A stretch of DNA of 64,000 nt from Brevibacillus massiliensis (GCF_000311785.1 NZ_HE978535.1:655202-719201), one strand, 5' to 3'; positions 18,339-28,380 are shown, counted from the first letter of the stretch. A program made the numbers and translations. Notes: generated by a model from the sequence alone, not told the origin.

Positions 18339-19298
18339 TCAATTCTGATAGAATTGCAGCAAATCCGAAGTAATGGCCACCAGCCTTTCTTTCAGCAGCG
18401 GCGGCTCCAGCACTTGTATCGCCTTTCCATACGGAATCAGAAAGTAGGGAACAAAAGTGCGGATGGCCTGCTCCTCCAGGCGAAAGTGGGCGTGCTCCAA
18501 AGAGCGCTCCACCAGGGCATGTCCGAGCAGCCAATGCTCGCATAGATCGTTTAAGGCCTGCTGCCTGCCTTGAATCCGAATCGAGATGAGCTGTTCCGGG
18601 TTGTCCGTATCCGGCAGCAGGTTTTTCAGGAAATCGCGCCGGGCCGAAAACTCCGCTGGACGCTGAAAGGCAGAGTCTGTCCGGGACAGCGCCTGAATAT
18701 GGTCCACCCGAAAGCTGCGCACTTCCCGGCGAAGGTGACAGTACGCCATCACATACCAGCGATTTTTCCAGTAAACCAGTCCGTACGGGTCAATCCGGCG
18801 TGTTTTGGCAGGTTCGCATCCACGCTGGTAAACCATTTCCAGAGCATATCCATTTGCTACAGACACTTCCAGTTCCTTAAGGGAGGCCTCCAGCGCAGCA
18901 TTGACTGGAGGCTGGATGACGTCAAACCCCATTGTGTGCCGGTTGATTTTGTTCAACTGTTCTTGATTGGTGTACATCTTCAGTTTCGTAACGGCACGAA
19001 CCAGGGCATCGCTAAAGGGATAGCCTGCCTCTTTTGCAAAGGTGGCGGCATGCATTATCGCTTTTTGTTCCTCCAGGTCAAAAAACAGCGGGGCTTCCGT
19101 AAAGAGAGGGAGCAAGCTGTATCCGCCATTGTGGCCGGAATCGGAAATGATCGGCACGCCGCTGGCGCACAACGCGTCAATATAGCGGTAAACCGTGCGG
19201 ACGTTTATCTCCAGCTCGTCGGCGATCTCACTGGCCGTCATTCGCTTTCTTTGTTTGAGCAACCATAAAATGGATAACATGTTACCAGCTTTAGACAT
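18339..19298 (-). CDS. HTH/WYL-domain transcriptional regulator
   Basis: A 319-residue DeoR/YobV-like regulator: N-terminal winged helix (RMTASEIADELEINVRTVYRY), a central region ending GYSLLPLF, then a WYL domain (WYVMAYCHLRREVRSFRVDHI). WYL domains bind nucleic-acid or nucleotide-like ligands in the systems studied so far. The gene sits just before a DinB-like gene on the same strand, a common pair in Bacilli, with only a hairpin between them. Target genes are unknown. Confidence 0.92.
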   Translation of the reverse strand: MSKAGNMLSILWLLKQRKRMTASEIADELEINVRTVYRYIDALCASGVPIISDSGHNGGYSLLPLFTEAPLFFDLEEQKAIMHAATFAKEAGYPFSDALVRAVTKLKMYTNQEQLNKINRHTMGFDVIQPPVNAALEASLKELEVSVANGYALEMVYQRGCEPAKTRRIDPYGLVYWKNRWYVMAYCHLRREVRSFRVDHIQALSRTDSAFQRPAEFSARRDFLKNLLPDTDNPEQLISIRIQGRQQALNDLCEHWLLGHALVERSLEHAHFRLEEQAIRTFVPYFLIPYGKAIQVLEPPLLKERLVAITSDLLQFYQN

Positions 19299-19372
19299 TC
19301 GGCGAAATCCCTTCCCTCGGGCTGCATATTGCTGCTGCCCGCTTCCTCCTTAGGCAGTCTTATGTGATTCCT

Positions 19373-19401
19373 ATTTTATTGGCAATGGTAAAAAGATTCA
19401 A
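19373..19401 (-). promoter_or_regulatory. Candidate promoter of the WYL regulator
   Basis: On the minus strand TTGAAT (19396-19401), 17 bases, then TAAAAT (19373-19378), about 75 bases before the start codon. Confidence 0.4.
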
Positions 19402-19483
19402 TCACTGCCTCACCTGCTCATCTTCACCTGCCGAAGTTGTAAGACGATTTTGTGTAACCATTCCTAATTTACGCACTTTTTGT

Positions 19484-19511
19484 TTGATTTATCCGTCGGC
19501 GCTGTTATACT
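19484..19511 (+). promoter_or_regulatory. Promoter of the 2-hydroxyglutarate oxidase gene
   Basis: TTGATT (19484-19489), a 16-base spacer and TATACT (19506-19511) precede the ribosome binding site AAAAGGAG by about 22 bases. A good sigma-A match. Confidence 0.6.
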
Positions 19512-19549
19512 TGTATTACAAATTTTGTTTTTGAAAAGGAGTGAAGAGG

Positions 19550-20776
19550 GTGACGATTCTATACGATTACCTCGTCATCGGCGGCGGAATCGTCGGACTT
19601 TCCACCGGTTACTCCCTGCTGCAAAAATACCCGTCGGCCAAAATTGCCATTCTTGAAAAAGAACCTGAACTCGCCTTCCACCAGACCGGACATAACAGCG
19701 GCGTGATTCACTCGGGGATTTATTACAAGCCGGGAAGTTTAAAAGCGCGCTTTTCCAGAGAGGGAGGAGAATTGCTCCGCTCCTTCTGTACTTCGCATGA
19801 AATCCCGTACGAGATGTGCGGCAAAGTCATCGTGGCGACCGAGCAAAACGAGCTGCCGCTTTTGCAAAACTTGTACAACCGCGGACGGGAGAACGGGATT
19901 TCCCTGTCGCTGATCAACCGGGAACAGCTCCAAGAAATCGAACCGCACGCCAGCGGATTGCAAGCCATTCATGTGAAGGATGCGGGCATCGTCAATTACA
20001 AGCAGGTCGCGCAAGCCCTGGCCAAGGTGATCAAAGCAAGCGGCGGCGATATCTTCCTGCAGGCAAAGGCGGAGAAAATCACCGAGGGAACGGAAGGAAT
20101 CGAAGTGGAATGCAGCAGACAGACCTATCGCACCCGTTACCTGATTAACTGCGCCGGACTGCACTGCGACCGAATCGCGGCCATCCAGGGCTTGCAGACG
20201 AAGATGAAAATCATCCCTTTCCGCGGCGAATACTACGAATTGAAGCCGGAGAAAAAGCACTTGGTCAAGCATTTGATCTATCCCGTCCCCAACCCCAGCT
20301 TTCCTTTTCTCGGCGTTCACTTTACCCGGATGATCGACGGACACATCCACGCCGGACCGAACGCCGTGTTAAGTCTAAAGCGGGAAGGGTACCGTAAAAC
20401 GGATTTTCTGTGGAAAGACTTTGCCGAAGTCATGACGTATCCCCCTTTCTGGAAAATCGCTCGGCAGCACTTCGGGGAGGGCTGGAAGGAAATGGTTCGT
20501 TCCTTTAGCAAAAGCGTCTTCGTCCACAGTCTGCAGCGGTTGATCCCGGAAGTTCAAGCTGCAGATCTGGTCCGTTCAGAAAACGGCGTCAGGGCCCAGG
20601 CGCTTACCCATGACGGCAAATTGGTAGACGATTTTCTCATCGTCTCCAACCAGCGCTCCATCCATATCCTGAATGCCCCGTCTCCGGCAGCGACGGCCTC
20701 GCTTTCCATCGGACGCGAGATCGCCGGGAAAATTCCGGAACCACATCGGGCGCCAATCATCCGGCTTGGCCGCTGA
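19550..20776 (+). CDS. lhgO: L-2-hydroxyglutarate oxidase
   Basis: A 408-residue FAD enzyme of the DAO superfamily. The N-terminal dinucleotide motif is YLVIGGGIVGLSTGYSL, followed by the family signature HQTGHNSGVIHSGIYYKPGS; LINCAGLHCDR and FPFLGVHFTRMIDG are also typical. It oxidises L-2-hydroxyglutarate to 2-oxoglutarate, passing electrons to oxygen or quinone at the membrane face. GTG 19550 is chosen because AAGGAG lies nine bases upstream. A GntR/FadR-type regulator follows 22 bases downstream and probably controls the pair. Confidence 0.92.
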   Translation: MTILYDYLVIGGGIVGLSTGYSLLQKYPSAKIAILEKEPELAFHQTGHNSGVIHSGIYYKPGSLKARFSREGGELLRSFCTSHEIPYEMCGKVIVATEQNELPLLQNLYNRGRENGISLSLINREQLQEIEPHASGLQAIHVKDAGIVNYKQVAQALAKVIKASGGDIFLQAKAEKITEGTEGIEVECSRQTYRTRYLINCAGLHCDRIAAIQGLQTKMKIIPFRGEYYELKPEKKHLVKHLIYPVPNPSFPFLGVHFTRMIDGHIHAGPNAVLSLKREGYRKTDFLWKDFAEVMTYPPFWKIARQHFGEGWKEMVRSFSKSVFVHSLQRLIPEVQAADLVRSENGVRAQALTHDGKLVDDFLIVSNQRSIHILNAPSPAATASLSIGREIAGKIPEPHRAPIIRLGR

Positions 20777-20798
20777 TCGGAATGAGGACAGGCAGATA

Positions 20799-21485
20799 AT
20801 GCAAAAGAAAGAGAAAATCTCACAAAAAATTACCCGCGAACTGCTGGCCATGATTGAGTCGAATCGATTCCCTCCTGGCTCCAAATTGCCTACAGAGCTT
20901 GAATTGGCCGGATTGTTCGGAGTCAGCCGCGTCCCGATCCGCGAAGCGTTAAGCGTGCTGCAGGCCTTGGGCGTGATTACCTCCAGGCAAGGGGGAGGCA
21001 GTTACGTCGAGGAGGTTCTCCCCTCCCCGCTCATCCAGCACTTCTCCCTGCAGCACGCCGACATGGAAATGATCCGGCATTTATTTGAAATGAGAAAAAT
21101 CCTTGAGCCCCAAGCCGCCGCTTTGGCTGCCTTGAGGCGGACACCTGAGGAATTGGAACGCATGCGGGAAGTATTGGAGTGGTTGGCAAGCGATTTTACC
21201 AGCGCGGACCGGACAGGACAGGAGGCGGACTTCGAATTTCACCGTACATTGATTCTGGCGACCGGTAATCCGATCCTGACCGACACCTTTGAGAGCCTCT
21301 CCTCCCTGTACAAAAAAGCCCTGTCACTCACCTTGCAGCAGAACATCGGGCTCGTGCGCAAGCGGCATATCGTCTACAAGGAGCATGAGAGCATTTTTCT
21401 GGCGATTGAAGCGCAGGAGCCTGAACTGGCAAAGGTGCAGACGATCATTCACCTGAAAAACGTGGAAAAAAAATTGCTGTTCTAA
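20799..21485 (+). CDS. FadR/GntR family transcriptional regulator
   Basis: A 228-residue regulator: N-terminal GntR winged helix (SKLPTELELAGLFGVSRVPI, then VLQALGVITSRQGGGSYV) and an all-helical FCD sensor domain with the expected metal/ligand residues in DFEFHRTLILATGN and HESIFLAIEA. FCD regulators usually sense small carboxylic acids. It lies directly after lhgO, so 2-hydroxyglutarate or a related acid is a reasonable effector (inference). Confidence 0.92.
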   Translation: MQKKEKISQKITRELLAMIESNRFPPGSKLPTELELAGLFGVSRVPIREALSVLQALGVITSRQGGGSYVEEVLPSPLIQHFSLQHADMEMIRHLFEMRKILEPQAAALAALRRTPEELERMREVLEWLASDFTSADRTGQEADFEFHRTLILATGNPILTDTFESLSSLYKKALSLTLQQNIGLVRKRHIVYKEHESIFLAIEAQEPELAKVQTIIHLKNVEKKLLF

Positions 21486-21499
21486 GCAGCGTGCCGGCT

Positions 21500-22837
21500 T
21501 CAACTGGATGGGGATAGGGAACACTCATGCTCGACGCGTGAAGGATTCTCTATCTCCCTTTTATACCTTCGCAGCAGTTCTTTGGTCGACATCGCGATCG
21601 TCTTGGGGATGAGCTGATGGGGATTGGTTTGCAGGCGTCGTTTTCCCGCTGGATGGAGCACAAGCAAGAGAATGCGCAGATATACACTGGTAAAAAAGGA
21701 AAGGACTCCCTTAGGCAAATTCTCTAAGGTAAATCCGAATTGTTTTGCCCCGCGATGGATCAGGGAAACCCCGTATACACCTTTGATATCGGGGTAGCGT
21801 GGATGCTGAAGGATGTACCGCAGCATTTTCGGCATCAACTGCTCGGTTGCGCGAATCATCTTGATGGCGAGCTGTACCGACGAGCGGGAACCCGTTGCCA
21901 TCGCGTACAACAAGCCATTGTCAAAATGAAGCTCCACGATCCGGTCTCCCCTGCGAATCTCCTCTCCATCCGACAATCGAATCGTCTCTCCCCGGTAGAC
22001 GCGGACTCTGACGTGTAAAAAGCGGTTCTGTGCATCGATCGGCTTCACTCGGAATACCAGGTGAAAGGCTTTCTCCCACTTCATCCATACAAACAGCAGC
22101 AATCGCCTGCCCATGCGTACCTGTGTCTCAGCCTCCTGTTCATGCAACCGCATCATCTCGTCTACTCGCACACATTGATAATCTTGCAGGGAAATCTCTT
22201 TGAAGACGTCCTCCAACGCTTCTATGGTATACCGCGGCGCATCGCGGTCCGCTCCCCATGTGGTGCCGCTGTCATGCAAAAGGATGACGGCTCCTCCTTT
22301 CAGCCTTTTCAACAATCTTTTTTTTACGGCAAGGCTCCCCTTGCTTTTCCAATCTCGCACCATCGTCGACCACAACACCATGCGAAACTGTCTTCGCAAG
22401 CGAAAGTCAAACAGCGTCAGCAGCCCCCATGGCGGACGGTAATAGATCGGTCTTTCGCCAGTGATCCGCTCCACAATGTCAACGGAGTGGTTGATTTGTC
22501 TGCGGACTTTCCAGGGAGCGATCAGCCAATTCGCCTGGTGCACGTAGTTGTGAATTCCGATTAAATGCCCTTCCCGATGGATGCGGAGAATCAGATCCGC
22601 ATGCTTTTCAGCTTTTGAGCCGAGCACGAAAAAAGTGGCTTTGATCTTGTATTTGCCGAGCAGGTCCAATAACCGCGGCGTATAGTCCGGGTCGGGGCCG
22701 TCATCAAACGTAAAAGCAACTTCGCGGCGAGTACGAGCCTTGCGAAACACACCGAAACCGAAAACGAGCGACATGACTCCTGGAAGCAAGCAATACGCGC
22801 ATAACAGGAACAAAGATATCCACAGCACTTTCTCCAT
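21500..22837 (-). CDS. Polysaccharide deacetylase with C-terminal YkoP-like domain
   Basis: A 445-residue protein with one N-terminal membrane anchor (WISLFLLCAYCLLPGVMSLV). The NodB domain has VAFTFDDGPDPDYT (motif 1, catalytic Asp and metal Asp), IGIHNYVHQ (motif 2 variant; canonical is HTxxH), IYYRPPWG (motif 3) and VILLHDSG (motif 5). The last ~200 residues resemble the stand-alone Bacillus YkoP protein. It is likely anchored outside the membrane and removes acetyl groups from a cell-wall or exopolysaccharide. The motif-2 change (HNYVH for HTYNH) keeps both histidines. Confidence 0.85.
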   Translation of the reverse strand: MEKVLWISLFLLCAYCLLPGVMSLVFGFGVFRKARTRREVAFTFDDGPDPDYTPRLLDLLGKYKIKATFFVLGSKAEKHADLILRIHREGHLIGIHNYVHQANWLIAPWKVRRQINHSVDIVERITGERPIYYRPPWGLLTLFDFRLRRQFRMVLWSTMVRDWKSKGSLAVKKRLLKRLKGGAVILLHDSGTTWGADRDAPRYTIEALEDVFKEISLQDYQCVRVDEMMRLHEQEAETQVRMGRRLLLFVWMKWEKAFHLVFRVKPIDAQNRFLHVRVRVYRGETIRLSDGEEIRRGDRIVELHFDNGLLYAMATGSRSSVQLAIKMIRATEQLMPKMLRYILQHPRYPDIKGVYGVSLIHRGAKQFGFTLENLPKGVLSFFTSVYLRILLLVLHPAGKRRLQTNPHQLIPKTIAMSTKELLRRYKREIENPSRVEHECSLSPSS

Positions 22838-22939
22838 GATACCCCATCCCCCTACGATGTTGTTTAGCTAACTCCTCTAACACCAAAGATATTTCTCGAT
22901 TCGGGGTTTCATGAAAAAAAGACCGGGCCCGCACTTGCG

Positions 22940-24025
22940 TCACTTGCGAAATTTTGCGATCCCAAGCAGGAACAGCGGAAGAAACAACCCAACGGATAAA
23001 ATATACGGTATCCAGGTTTTCGTATCCCAATTTTTTTCGTAGGCCACATTGGGGAATATCACCAGAGACAAGACGACCAGAATCATTCCCAAAGGAAGGA
23101 CGAGGGGCCGGTAATGTTTCAGCTCAAAAATTTGCGCAGCAGCTAAAGCGATACCGTACAGGTAAATTGTCAAGCGGAAAAAGAACGTGATAAACCACAT
23201 GATGGCCACAATCACTTCGACTCGCTGCAGAAAATCCCCGATCTTGATTTTTTGGGCCAATGCATAGCTGGGAAACAGATGCGTTGTCGTACCTTCAGGA
23301 CCGAGGACCAGCAGGCTTAACGTCACAATAATCGTCAAGACGAGTCCGCCAATGAAATTGCCAAAGAGGAAAGCCTTGCGGGCGGCGCTATCTTGATGAA
23401 CGTAAGGAAAGATCATGAGCAGGATGATATCGGGCAGAATTGCGAAGCTCAAATAGGAGATGACAGCCGTTGCGATCGGTTTCGCGCCTTTTTCCAATAC
23501 GGGCTGCAGGTAATCCAAATGGATTTGCGGAACGGTAGAAAAAAACATGACGCCGAATAATACGGCGAAGAAAGGAAACAGGATTTCGGCAGAACGAGCC
23601 AGGGTCTCAATTCCCAGGCGAGTTCCCATGACAATCACAGCGACAAACAGGATGTTCAGAGCGTGTACCGGCGTTTGCGGCATGACGTGTGTCGTGAGAA
23701 AAAAGCCTACATAATACAGAGCGGATGCGGCTCCGGCAAAAAACAGACTGAGGATGAGCAAAAAAGACACCGTTTTCCCCGCCCATTTTCCCAAAAGTTT
23801 TTCATTGATTTCGATCAGGCTCTTGCCCGGACTGATGTTCCCCACCGCACAGTACAGCCATACCAGGAGCAGACTTGTTCCCACCCCGATGAGCGCTGCA
23901 ATCCAGGCATCTTGGTAGGCAAACGCCGACAAGCTGGCTGGCACAACGAGAATGGAACTGCCAATGGTAAACAGCGTGACGAGAACCGCAAATTGCCAAG
24001 CAGATATTCTGGCGTTCTCAAGCAT
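22940..24025 (-). CDS. GerAB-type spore germination permease
   Basis: A 361-residue integral membrane protein with about ten helices, opening with ISAWQFAVLVTLFTIGSSIL, the standard GerAB/GerBB/GerKB start, and continuing YQDAWIAALIGVG. It belongs to the endospore-germination branch of the APC superfamily and acts in the spore inner membrane with GerAA/AC partners to sense nutrients. Here no A or C subunit gene is next to it, so it is an orphan B subunit. Its presence is the best evidence that the host forms spores. Confidence 0.92.
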   Translation of the reverse strand: MLENARISAWQFAVLVTLFTIGSSILVVPASLSAFAYQDAWIAALIGVGTSLLLVWLYCAVGNISPGKSLIEINEKLLGKWAGKTVSFLLILSLFFAGAASALYYVGFFLTTHVMPQTPVHALNILFVAVIVMGTRLGIETLARSAEILFPFFAVLFGVMFFSTVPQIHLDYLQPVLEKGAKPIATAVISYLSFAILPDIILLMIFPYVHQDSAARKAFLFGNFIGGLVLTIIVTLSLLVLGPEGTTTHLFPSYALAQKIKIGDFLQRVEVIVAIMWFITFFFRLTIYLYGIALAAAQIFELKHYRPLVLPLGMILVVLSLVIFPNVAYEKNWDTKTWIPYILSVGLFLPLFLLGIAKFRK

Positions 24026-24044
24026 GGTTTTTCCCCCTCATTTC

Positions 24045-24278
24045 CTACTTCAAAATCCCGAAAAGGAAATCGCTGAACGGTTTGTATATGACAGCCATCC
24101 AATCAAGCGGGTTGGGAATGTGAATCTGCAACGTTTTGGCAATGCTCAGTACGGTTCCTGTAAGGAGCAGAAAGGAAAAAGCCCACAGCTCCCTTTTCTG
24201 CCCGTTTTTCCATAGAGAGGGGACTTCTATGAATCCAATTGCGATGGCTGCTGCCAGTATCCCGAAGATTGTCCACAT
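24045..24278 (-). CDS. Small membrane protein next to gerAB
   Basis: A 77-residue protein with two hydrophobic helices (TIFGILAAAIAIGFIEVP and WAFSFLLLTGTVLSIAK) separated by a charged KNGQKRE loop. It lies 19 bases upstream of the GerAB gene on the same strand. Small two-helix proteins are common in gerA-type operons and modulate germination in Bacillus. I place it there by context and length; no family motif is certain. GGGGAG before the ATG is somewhat far away. Confidence 0.7.
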   Translation of the reverse strand: MWTIFGILAAAIAIGFIEVPSLWKNGQKRELWAFSFLLLTGTVLSIAKTLQIHIPNPLDWMAVIYKPFSDFLFGILK

Positions 24279-24417
24279 GCCACAAGATGCTCCCCAAAAG
24301 TTTCCGCGAGTTTTTCTTCATGCTGTGTAGTATAACCCGGGAGATTGGCAGAAATCCGTTTCGTTTTTAGAACGACCCAACAGGGAACGATAACGGTCCC
24401 GATCACTGGGTAAGATG

Positions 24418-24457
24418 CAAAAGACCTCCGTCAAGTCGGGTGCCTTGACAAAGGTCT
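24418..24457 (-). terminator. Terminator of the potABCD operon
   Basis: In minus sense AGACCT(TT)GTCAAG pairs with CTTGAC(GG)AGGTCT, followed by TTTT (24422-24457 for the stem). It lies about 45 bases past the potD stop. Confidence 0.8.
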
Positions 24458-24502
24458 GATAAATCCTGGCAGGGCAACCGGCGGCCACCAGTCCCTGATC
24501 TT

Positions 24503-25576
24503 TCAATTCTTGTACATTTTAAACTCCAAAAACAGCTCATTGTAATGAGCCAGCATCCGCTTGCCCAGGTTATCGTATACTTCCAGTTTGTCGGTTACGC
24601 TTGGATCGGGGTAAAACCGCTTGTCGCCAGCGATCTCTTCCGGCAGGTACTCCAGGGCCTTTTCGTTTGGCGTGGAATAGCCGACATACTCGGCATTTTG
24701 CGCCGCGTGCTCGGGGTCGAGCATAAAGTTGATGAATTCGTGCGCCCCTTCGATGTTTTTCGCCGTTTTGGGAATGACCATATTGTCAAACCACAGGTTG
24801 GACCCTTCTTCCGGGATGACGTAATCCAGCTCGTCGTTTTCGCTCATGATCTCCGAAGCATCTCCGGACCAGACGACGCCGACGGCCGCCTCCTCGCCTG
24901 CGAGCAGCATCTTGATCTCGTCCCCGACGATCGCTTTGACATTTGGCGTGAGCGCATTCAGCTTGTTTTTTGCTTCCTGCAGGTGGGCTTCGTCCGTATC
25001 GTTTAGCGAGTAGTGCAGACTGTTGAGGCCCATCCCGATCACTTCGCGGGCGCCGTCCACAAGTAAAATCTGATTGCGCAAATCCCCGTCCCAAAGGTCA
25101 TTCCAGCTCGTAATCTCCTTGCCTCCCAGCAGCTTGGGGTTATAGACGATGCCCACTGTCCCCCAAAAGTACGGAACGGAGTACTGGTTCTCCTTGTCGA
25201 ACGACAGGTTTAAAAAGCGCGGATTGATGTATTTCAGGTTTGAAAGCTTGGAATGGTCAATCGGCAGCAGCAGGTTCTCTTCCTTCATCTTGCTGATCGC
25301 ATATTCGGAAGGCACGGCTACGTCAAATGTGGTGCCCCCTTGCGCTATCTTGGTCATCATCGCTTCATTCGAATCGAAGGTTTGGTAGATGACCTTGATC
25401 CCGCTTTCCTGTTCAAACTGCTTGAGCAGGTCCGGATCGATGTAATCCCCCCAGTTGTAGATCGACAGCGTATTCCCGCTCGAATACCCCTCGGTCGAAT
25501 TGAGCTGGAAGGTCACGTATATCAGGACGAATGCGACGAGAAAAACCGCTGTGAACATCCGAACGAGCTGCTTCAT
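24503..25576 (-). CDS. potD: Spermidine/putrescine-type ABC substrate-binding protein
   Basis: A 357-residue extracellular binding protein. An N-terminal hydrophobic segment (MFTAVFLVAFVLIYVTF) serves as signal or anchor, but no lipobox Cys follows, unlike most Gram-positive binding proteins. The mature part opens NTLSIYNWGDYIDPDLLKQF, the hallmark of PotD/PotF, and contains DVAVPSEYAISKM and GVVWSGDASEIM. It overlaps potC by four bases and closes the operon before the terminator. Polyamine specificity is likely from the operon, not proven. Confidence 0.92.
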   Translation of the reverse strand: MKQLVRMFTAVFLVAFVLIYVTFQLNSTEGYSSGNTLSIYNWGDYIDPDLLKQFEQESGIKVIYQTFDSNEAMMTKIAQGGTTFDVAVPSEYAISKMKEENLLLPIDHSKLSNLKYINPRFLNLSFDKENQYSVPYFWGTVGIVYNPKLLGGKEITSWNDLWDGDLRNQILLVDGAREVIGMGLNSLHYSLNDTDEAHLQEAKNKLNALTPNVKAIVGDEIKMLLAGEEAAVGVVWSGDASEIMSENDELDYVIPEEGSNLWFDNMVIPKTAKNIEGAHEFINFMLDPEHAAQNAEYVGYSTPNEKALEYLPEEIAGDKRFYPDPSVTDKLEVYDNLGKRMLAHYNELFLEFKMYKN

Positions 25577-26376
25577 TTTCTGACCTCCATTCCCTTCGGC
25601 CGGCTGTTTCGCTGATTAATAAAATAGTAGCCGATCACCAGTGCGATCGTGAACAAGAAGAGCAGCGAAGAGAGTGCATTGACGGACAGGGAAATCCCCT
25701 GCCGCGCCCGCGAATAGATTTCGACCGACAGCGTTGAGAATCCGTTTCCCGTGACGAAAAAGGTGACGGCAAAATCATCCAGAGAATACGTGAGCGCCAT
25801 AAAAAATCCGGCAAAAATGCCTGGTGTGATGTATGGAAGTACTACCTTCGTCAATACTTCCCACCGGCTCGCTCCCAGGTCGCGGGCGGCGTCGATCAAG
25901 GTCGGGCTCATCTCCTGCAGCTTCGGCAGCACCATGAGAACGACGATCGGGACGCTGAACGCGATGTGGGACAACAGGACCGAGGCAAACCCCAGTTGAA
26001 TCCCGATGATCGTAAACAAGATCAGGAAAGAAGCGCCGATGATCACATCAGGGCTGACGATCAGCACATTGTTCAGCGTCAGGAGCGTCTGTTTTACCTG
26101 CCGCCGTTTGACATGGTTGATCGCCAGCGCACCCATCACCCCTAAAATCGTGGAGATTGCCGCCGACAAGAGGGCGATGACAAACGTATTCAAGACGATG
26201 ATCAACAGCCGGGTATCGGCAAAGACTTCCTGGTACCATTCCAGGGTAAATCCCTCAAAATCGTGCATGGCTCCGCCGCTGTTGAACGAGTAATACATCA
26301 AATAGAAAATCGGAGCATATAAGATGATAAAGACGGCGACTAGATAAAGATTTGAAATTTTCCCTTTGATTCCCAC
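25573..26376 (-). CDS. potC: Spermidine/putrescine ABC permease PotC
   Basis: A 267-residue six-helix permease with GFTLEWYQEVF early and the EAA loop DAARDLGASRWEVLTKVVLP near residue 165. GTG 26376 is chosen over an upstream TTG because it directly follows the potB stop and has GGAGGAGAGG upstream. It overlaps potD by ATGA. It forms the membrane channel with PotB. Confidence 0.92.
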   Translation of the reverse strand: MGIKGKISNLYLVAVFIILYAPIFYLMYYSFNSGGAMHDFEGFTLEWYQEVFADTRLLIIVLNTFVIALLSAAISTILGVMGALAINHVKRRQVKQTLLTLNNVLIVSPDVIIGASFLILFTIIGIQLGFASVLLSHIAFSVPIVVLMVLPKLQEMSPTLIDAARDLGASRWEVLTKVVLPYITPGIFAGFFMALTYSLDDFAVTFFVTGNGFSTLSVEIYSRARQGISLSVNALSSLLFLFTIALVIGYYFINQRNSRPKGMEVRK

Positions 26377-26377
26377 C

Positions 26378-27178
26378 TTATATTCCTCTCCTCCGATTTC
26401 CTGTTGCAATCATGAAGACCGCCATGGCAATGATCAAGAAGACGGCAATCGTCGAGCCCATCCCCCAATCCTGCGTCACGAGAAAGTGCTGTTCGATCGC
26501 TGTGCCAAGCGTTATCACGCGGTTACCGGCGATCAGCCGTGTGATCATGAACAGGGACAGAGCCGGGATAAAAACAGCCTGACAGCCCGCCTTTACCCCG
26601 TCCAGCGTCAACGGGAAGATGACGCGGCGAAAGGTCGTCCAGCTTGATGCTCCCAGATCCCGGGACGCATCGACAAGCGACGGATTCAGCTTTTCGAGCG
26701 CGTTGTAGATGGGCAGAACCATGAACGGTATGAAGATATAGACAGAGACAAATAAAAAGCTGAAGTCGGTAAACAGAATTTGTTTTGCCCCGATTCCGAG
26801 CACTTCCAACAGGGCATTCGCCGGTCCATACGTGCCGAAGATGCCGAGAAAAGCATACGCTTTCAGCAGCAAATTAATCCACGACGGCAAAATGATTAGC
26901 AGCAGCCAAAGCTGCTTGTGCTTCAATTTCGTCAAGAGATACGCCGTCGGATAAGCGATCAGCAGGGAAAAGGCCGTAATGAGAAAAGCGTACCAAAAGG
27001 AACTGAGCGTCATGGTCAAATAGACCGGCGAGAAAAAATCGGTATAATTGCCCAGCGTAAATTGTCCTTCGATATCAAAAAAAGAATAGTAGAGAATCAG
27101 CAGAATCGGCGCGATCACGAAGAGTAGGATCCAGAAAACATACGGAATCAGATACAGGTTGCGCGTTTTATTTTGCAT
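26378..27178 (-). CDS. potB: Spermidine/putrescine ABC permease PotB
   Basis: A 266-residue six-helix permease with the EAA loop [20 protein letters not shown] near residue 185. ATG 27178 ([10 protein letters not shown]) is chosen because GAGGTCGG lies just upstream; longer in-frame starts run deep into potA. The chosen start overlaps the potA end by eleven bases, indicating translational coupling. Confidence 0.92.
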   Translation of the reverse strand: MQNKTRNLYLIPYVFWILLFVIAPILLILYYSFFDIEGQFTLGNYTDFFSPVYLTMTLSSFWYAFLITAFSLLIAYPTAYLLTKLKHKQLWLLLIILPSWINLLLKAYAFLGIFGTYGPANALLEVLGIGAKQILFTDFSFLFVSVYIFIPFMVLPIYNALEKLNPSLVDASRDLGASSWTTFRRVIFPLTLDGVKAGCQAVFIPALSLFMITRLIAGNRVITLGTAIEQHFLVTQDWGMGSTIAVFLIIAMAVFMIATGNRRRGI

Positions 27179-28274
27179 GACCGACCTCGTGATACGCTTC
27201 CAGGCGCTTGTCAAATTCTTCTTCCGTTTCACCAAATCGCATCACGTGGATGGCTTCCGGATCAAAGTGCAGGCCGATTTCATCTCCGACGGTGACTTTT
27301 TTGGTAGAGTGGACAAGCCATTCGTTTCCGTCCTTATCGTAACAGCAAATCTCGTAATGAACGCCGCGGAAAAGCTGCGAGTCTACGCGCACTTGAAGCT
27401 TGCCCTGGTCGCGGGAGGTAATCTCCAAATCCTCCGGACGGATGACAATTTCGACCGGCTCGCCCGGATGAAAGCCTTGGTCGACACATTCGAATTGTTT
27501 GCCGTTAAATTCAATCAGAAAATCTCTGATCATTTTACCCGGGATGATGTTGGACTCCCCGATAAAATCGGCGACGAAACGGTTGATCGGCTCGTCGTAG
27601 ATATCCGTCGGGGTTCCGCTCTGCTGGATTTTCCCTTTGTGCAGGACAAATATTTCGTCTGACATGGCAAGCGCTTCTTCCTGGTCGTGCGTGACGAAAA
27701 TAAAGGTGATGCCCAGGCGGCGCTGCAGTTCGCGCAGCTCATACTGCATTTCGGTACGAAGCTTCAAATCGAGCGCGGACAGCGGCTCATCGAGCAGAAT
27801 CACTTCTGGCTCATTGACGATCGCCCGGGCAATCGCTACCCGCTGTCGCTGTCCTCCAGACATTTCTGTAATTTCCCGGTTCTCGTAGCCATCCAGATTG
27901 ACAAAGCGGAGTGCCTCCTTCACTTTGGCGCTGACTACGTCGTTTTTCAGCTTTTTTATTCGCAAGCCAAAGGCTACATTCTCAAACACATTTAAATGAG
28001 GAAACAAAGCGTAATCCTGAAACACCGTGTTCACCTGCCGCTGGTTGGCCGGGAGGTTGTTGATCAGCCTGCCGTTGAAATAGATATTCCCCTCAGTCGG
28101 TTCGGTGAATCCGGCAATCAAGCGGAGAATCGTCGTTTTGCCGCATCCGGAAGGTCCGAGCAGCGTGTAAAATTTTCCCCGCTCGATCTCGAAGCTCACG
28201 TCATCCAGGACAGCCGGATCGTTGTCATACCGCTTGGTCACGTGCTCAAAGCGAATAATGGAATGTTCTTTCAT
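27168..28274 (-). CDS. potA: Spermidine/putrescine ABC ATPase PotA
   Basis: A 368-residue ATPase: Walker [13 protein letters not shown]-loop FQDYALFPH, signature [10 protein letters not shown], Walker [14 protein letters not shown]-loop VTHDQEEA, then a TOBE domain ([12 protein letters not shown]). The start ATG follows AAGGAGCAGGG. It is the first gene of an intact potABCD operon, so it could in principle also power the orphan permeases at 9.6-11.4 kb whose own ATPase is broken. Confidence 0.95.
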   Translation of the reverse strand: MKEHSIIRFEHVTKRYDNDPAVLDDVSFEIERGKFYTLLGPSGCGKTTILRLIAGFTEPTEGNIYFNGRLINNLPANQRQVNTVFQDYALFPHLNVFENVAFGLRIKKLKNDVVSAKVKEALRFVNLDGYENREITEMSGGQRQRVAIARAIVNEPEVILLDEPLSALDLKLRTEMQYELRELQRRLGITFIFVTHDQEEALAMSDEIFVLHKGKIQQSGTPTDIYDEPINRFVADFIGESNIIPGKMIRDFLIEFNGKQFECVDQGFHPGEPVEIVIRPEDLEITSRDQGKLQVRVDSQLFRGVHYEICCYDKDGNEWLVHSTKKVTVGDEIGLHFDPEAIHVMRFGETEEEFDKRLEAYHEVGHAK

Positions 28275-28332
28275 CTAGCCCTGCTCCTTGTTGAATAATA
28301 AAGTGTCCTCATGAATGTATGAAACCCTCATT

Positions 28333-28360
28333 ATTATAAATGATAACGGCAAAACTGCAA
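28333..28360 (-). promoter_or_regulatory. Promoter of the pot operon
   Basis: Minus strand TTGCAG (28355-28360), 16-base spacer, TATAAT (28333-28338), about 60 bases before potA. Confidence 0.55.
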
Positions 28361-28380
28361 TCGCAAATTTTGAGGGAGAT

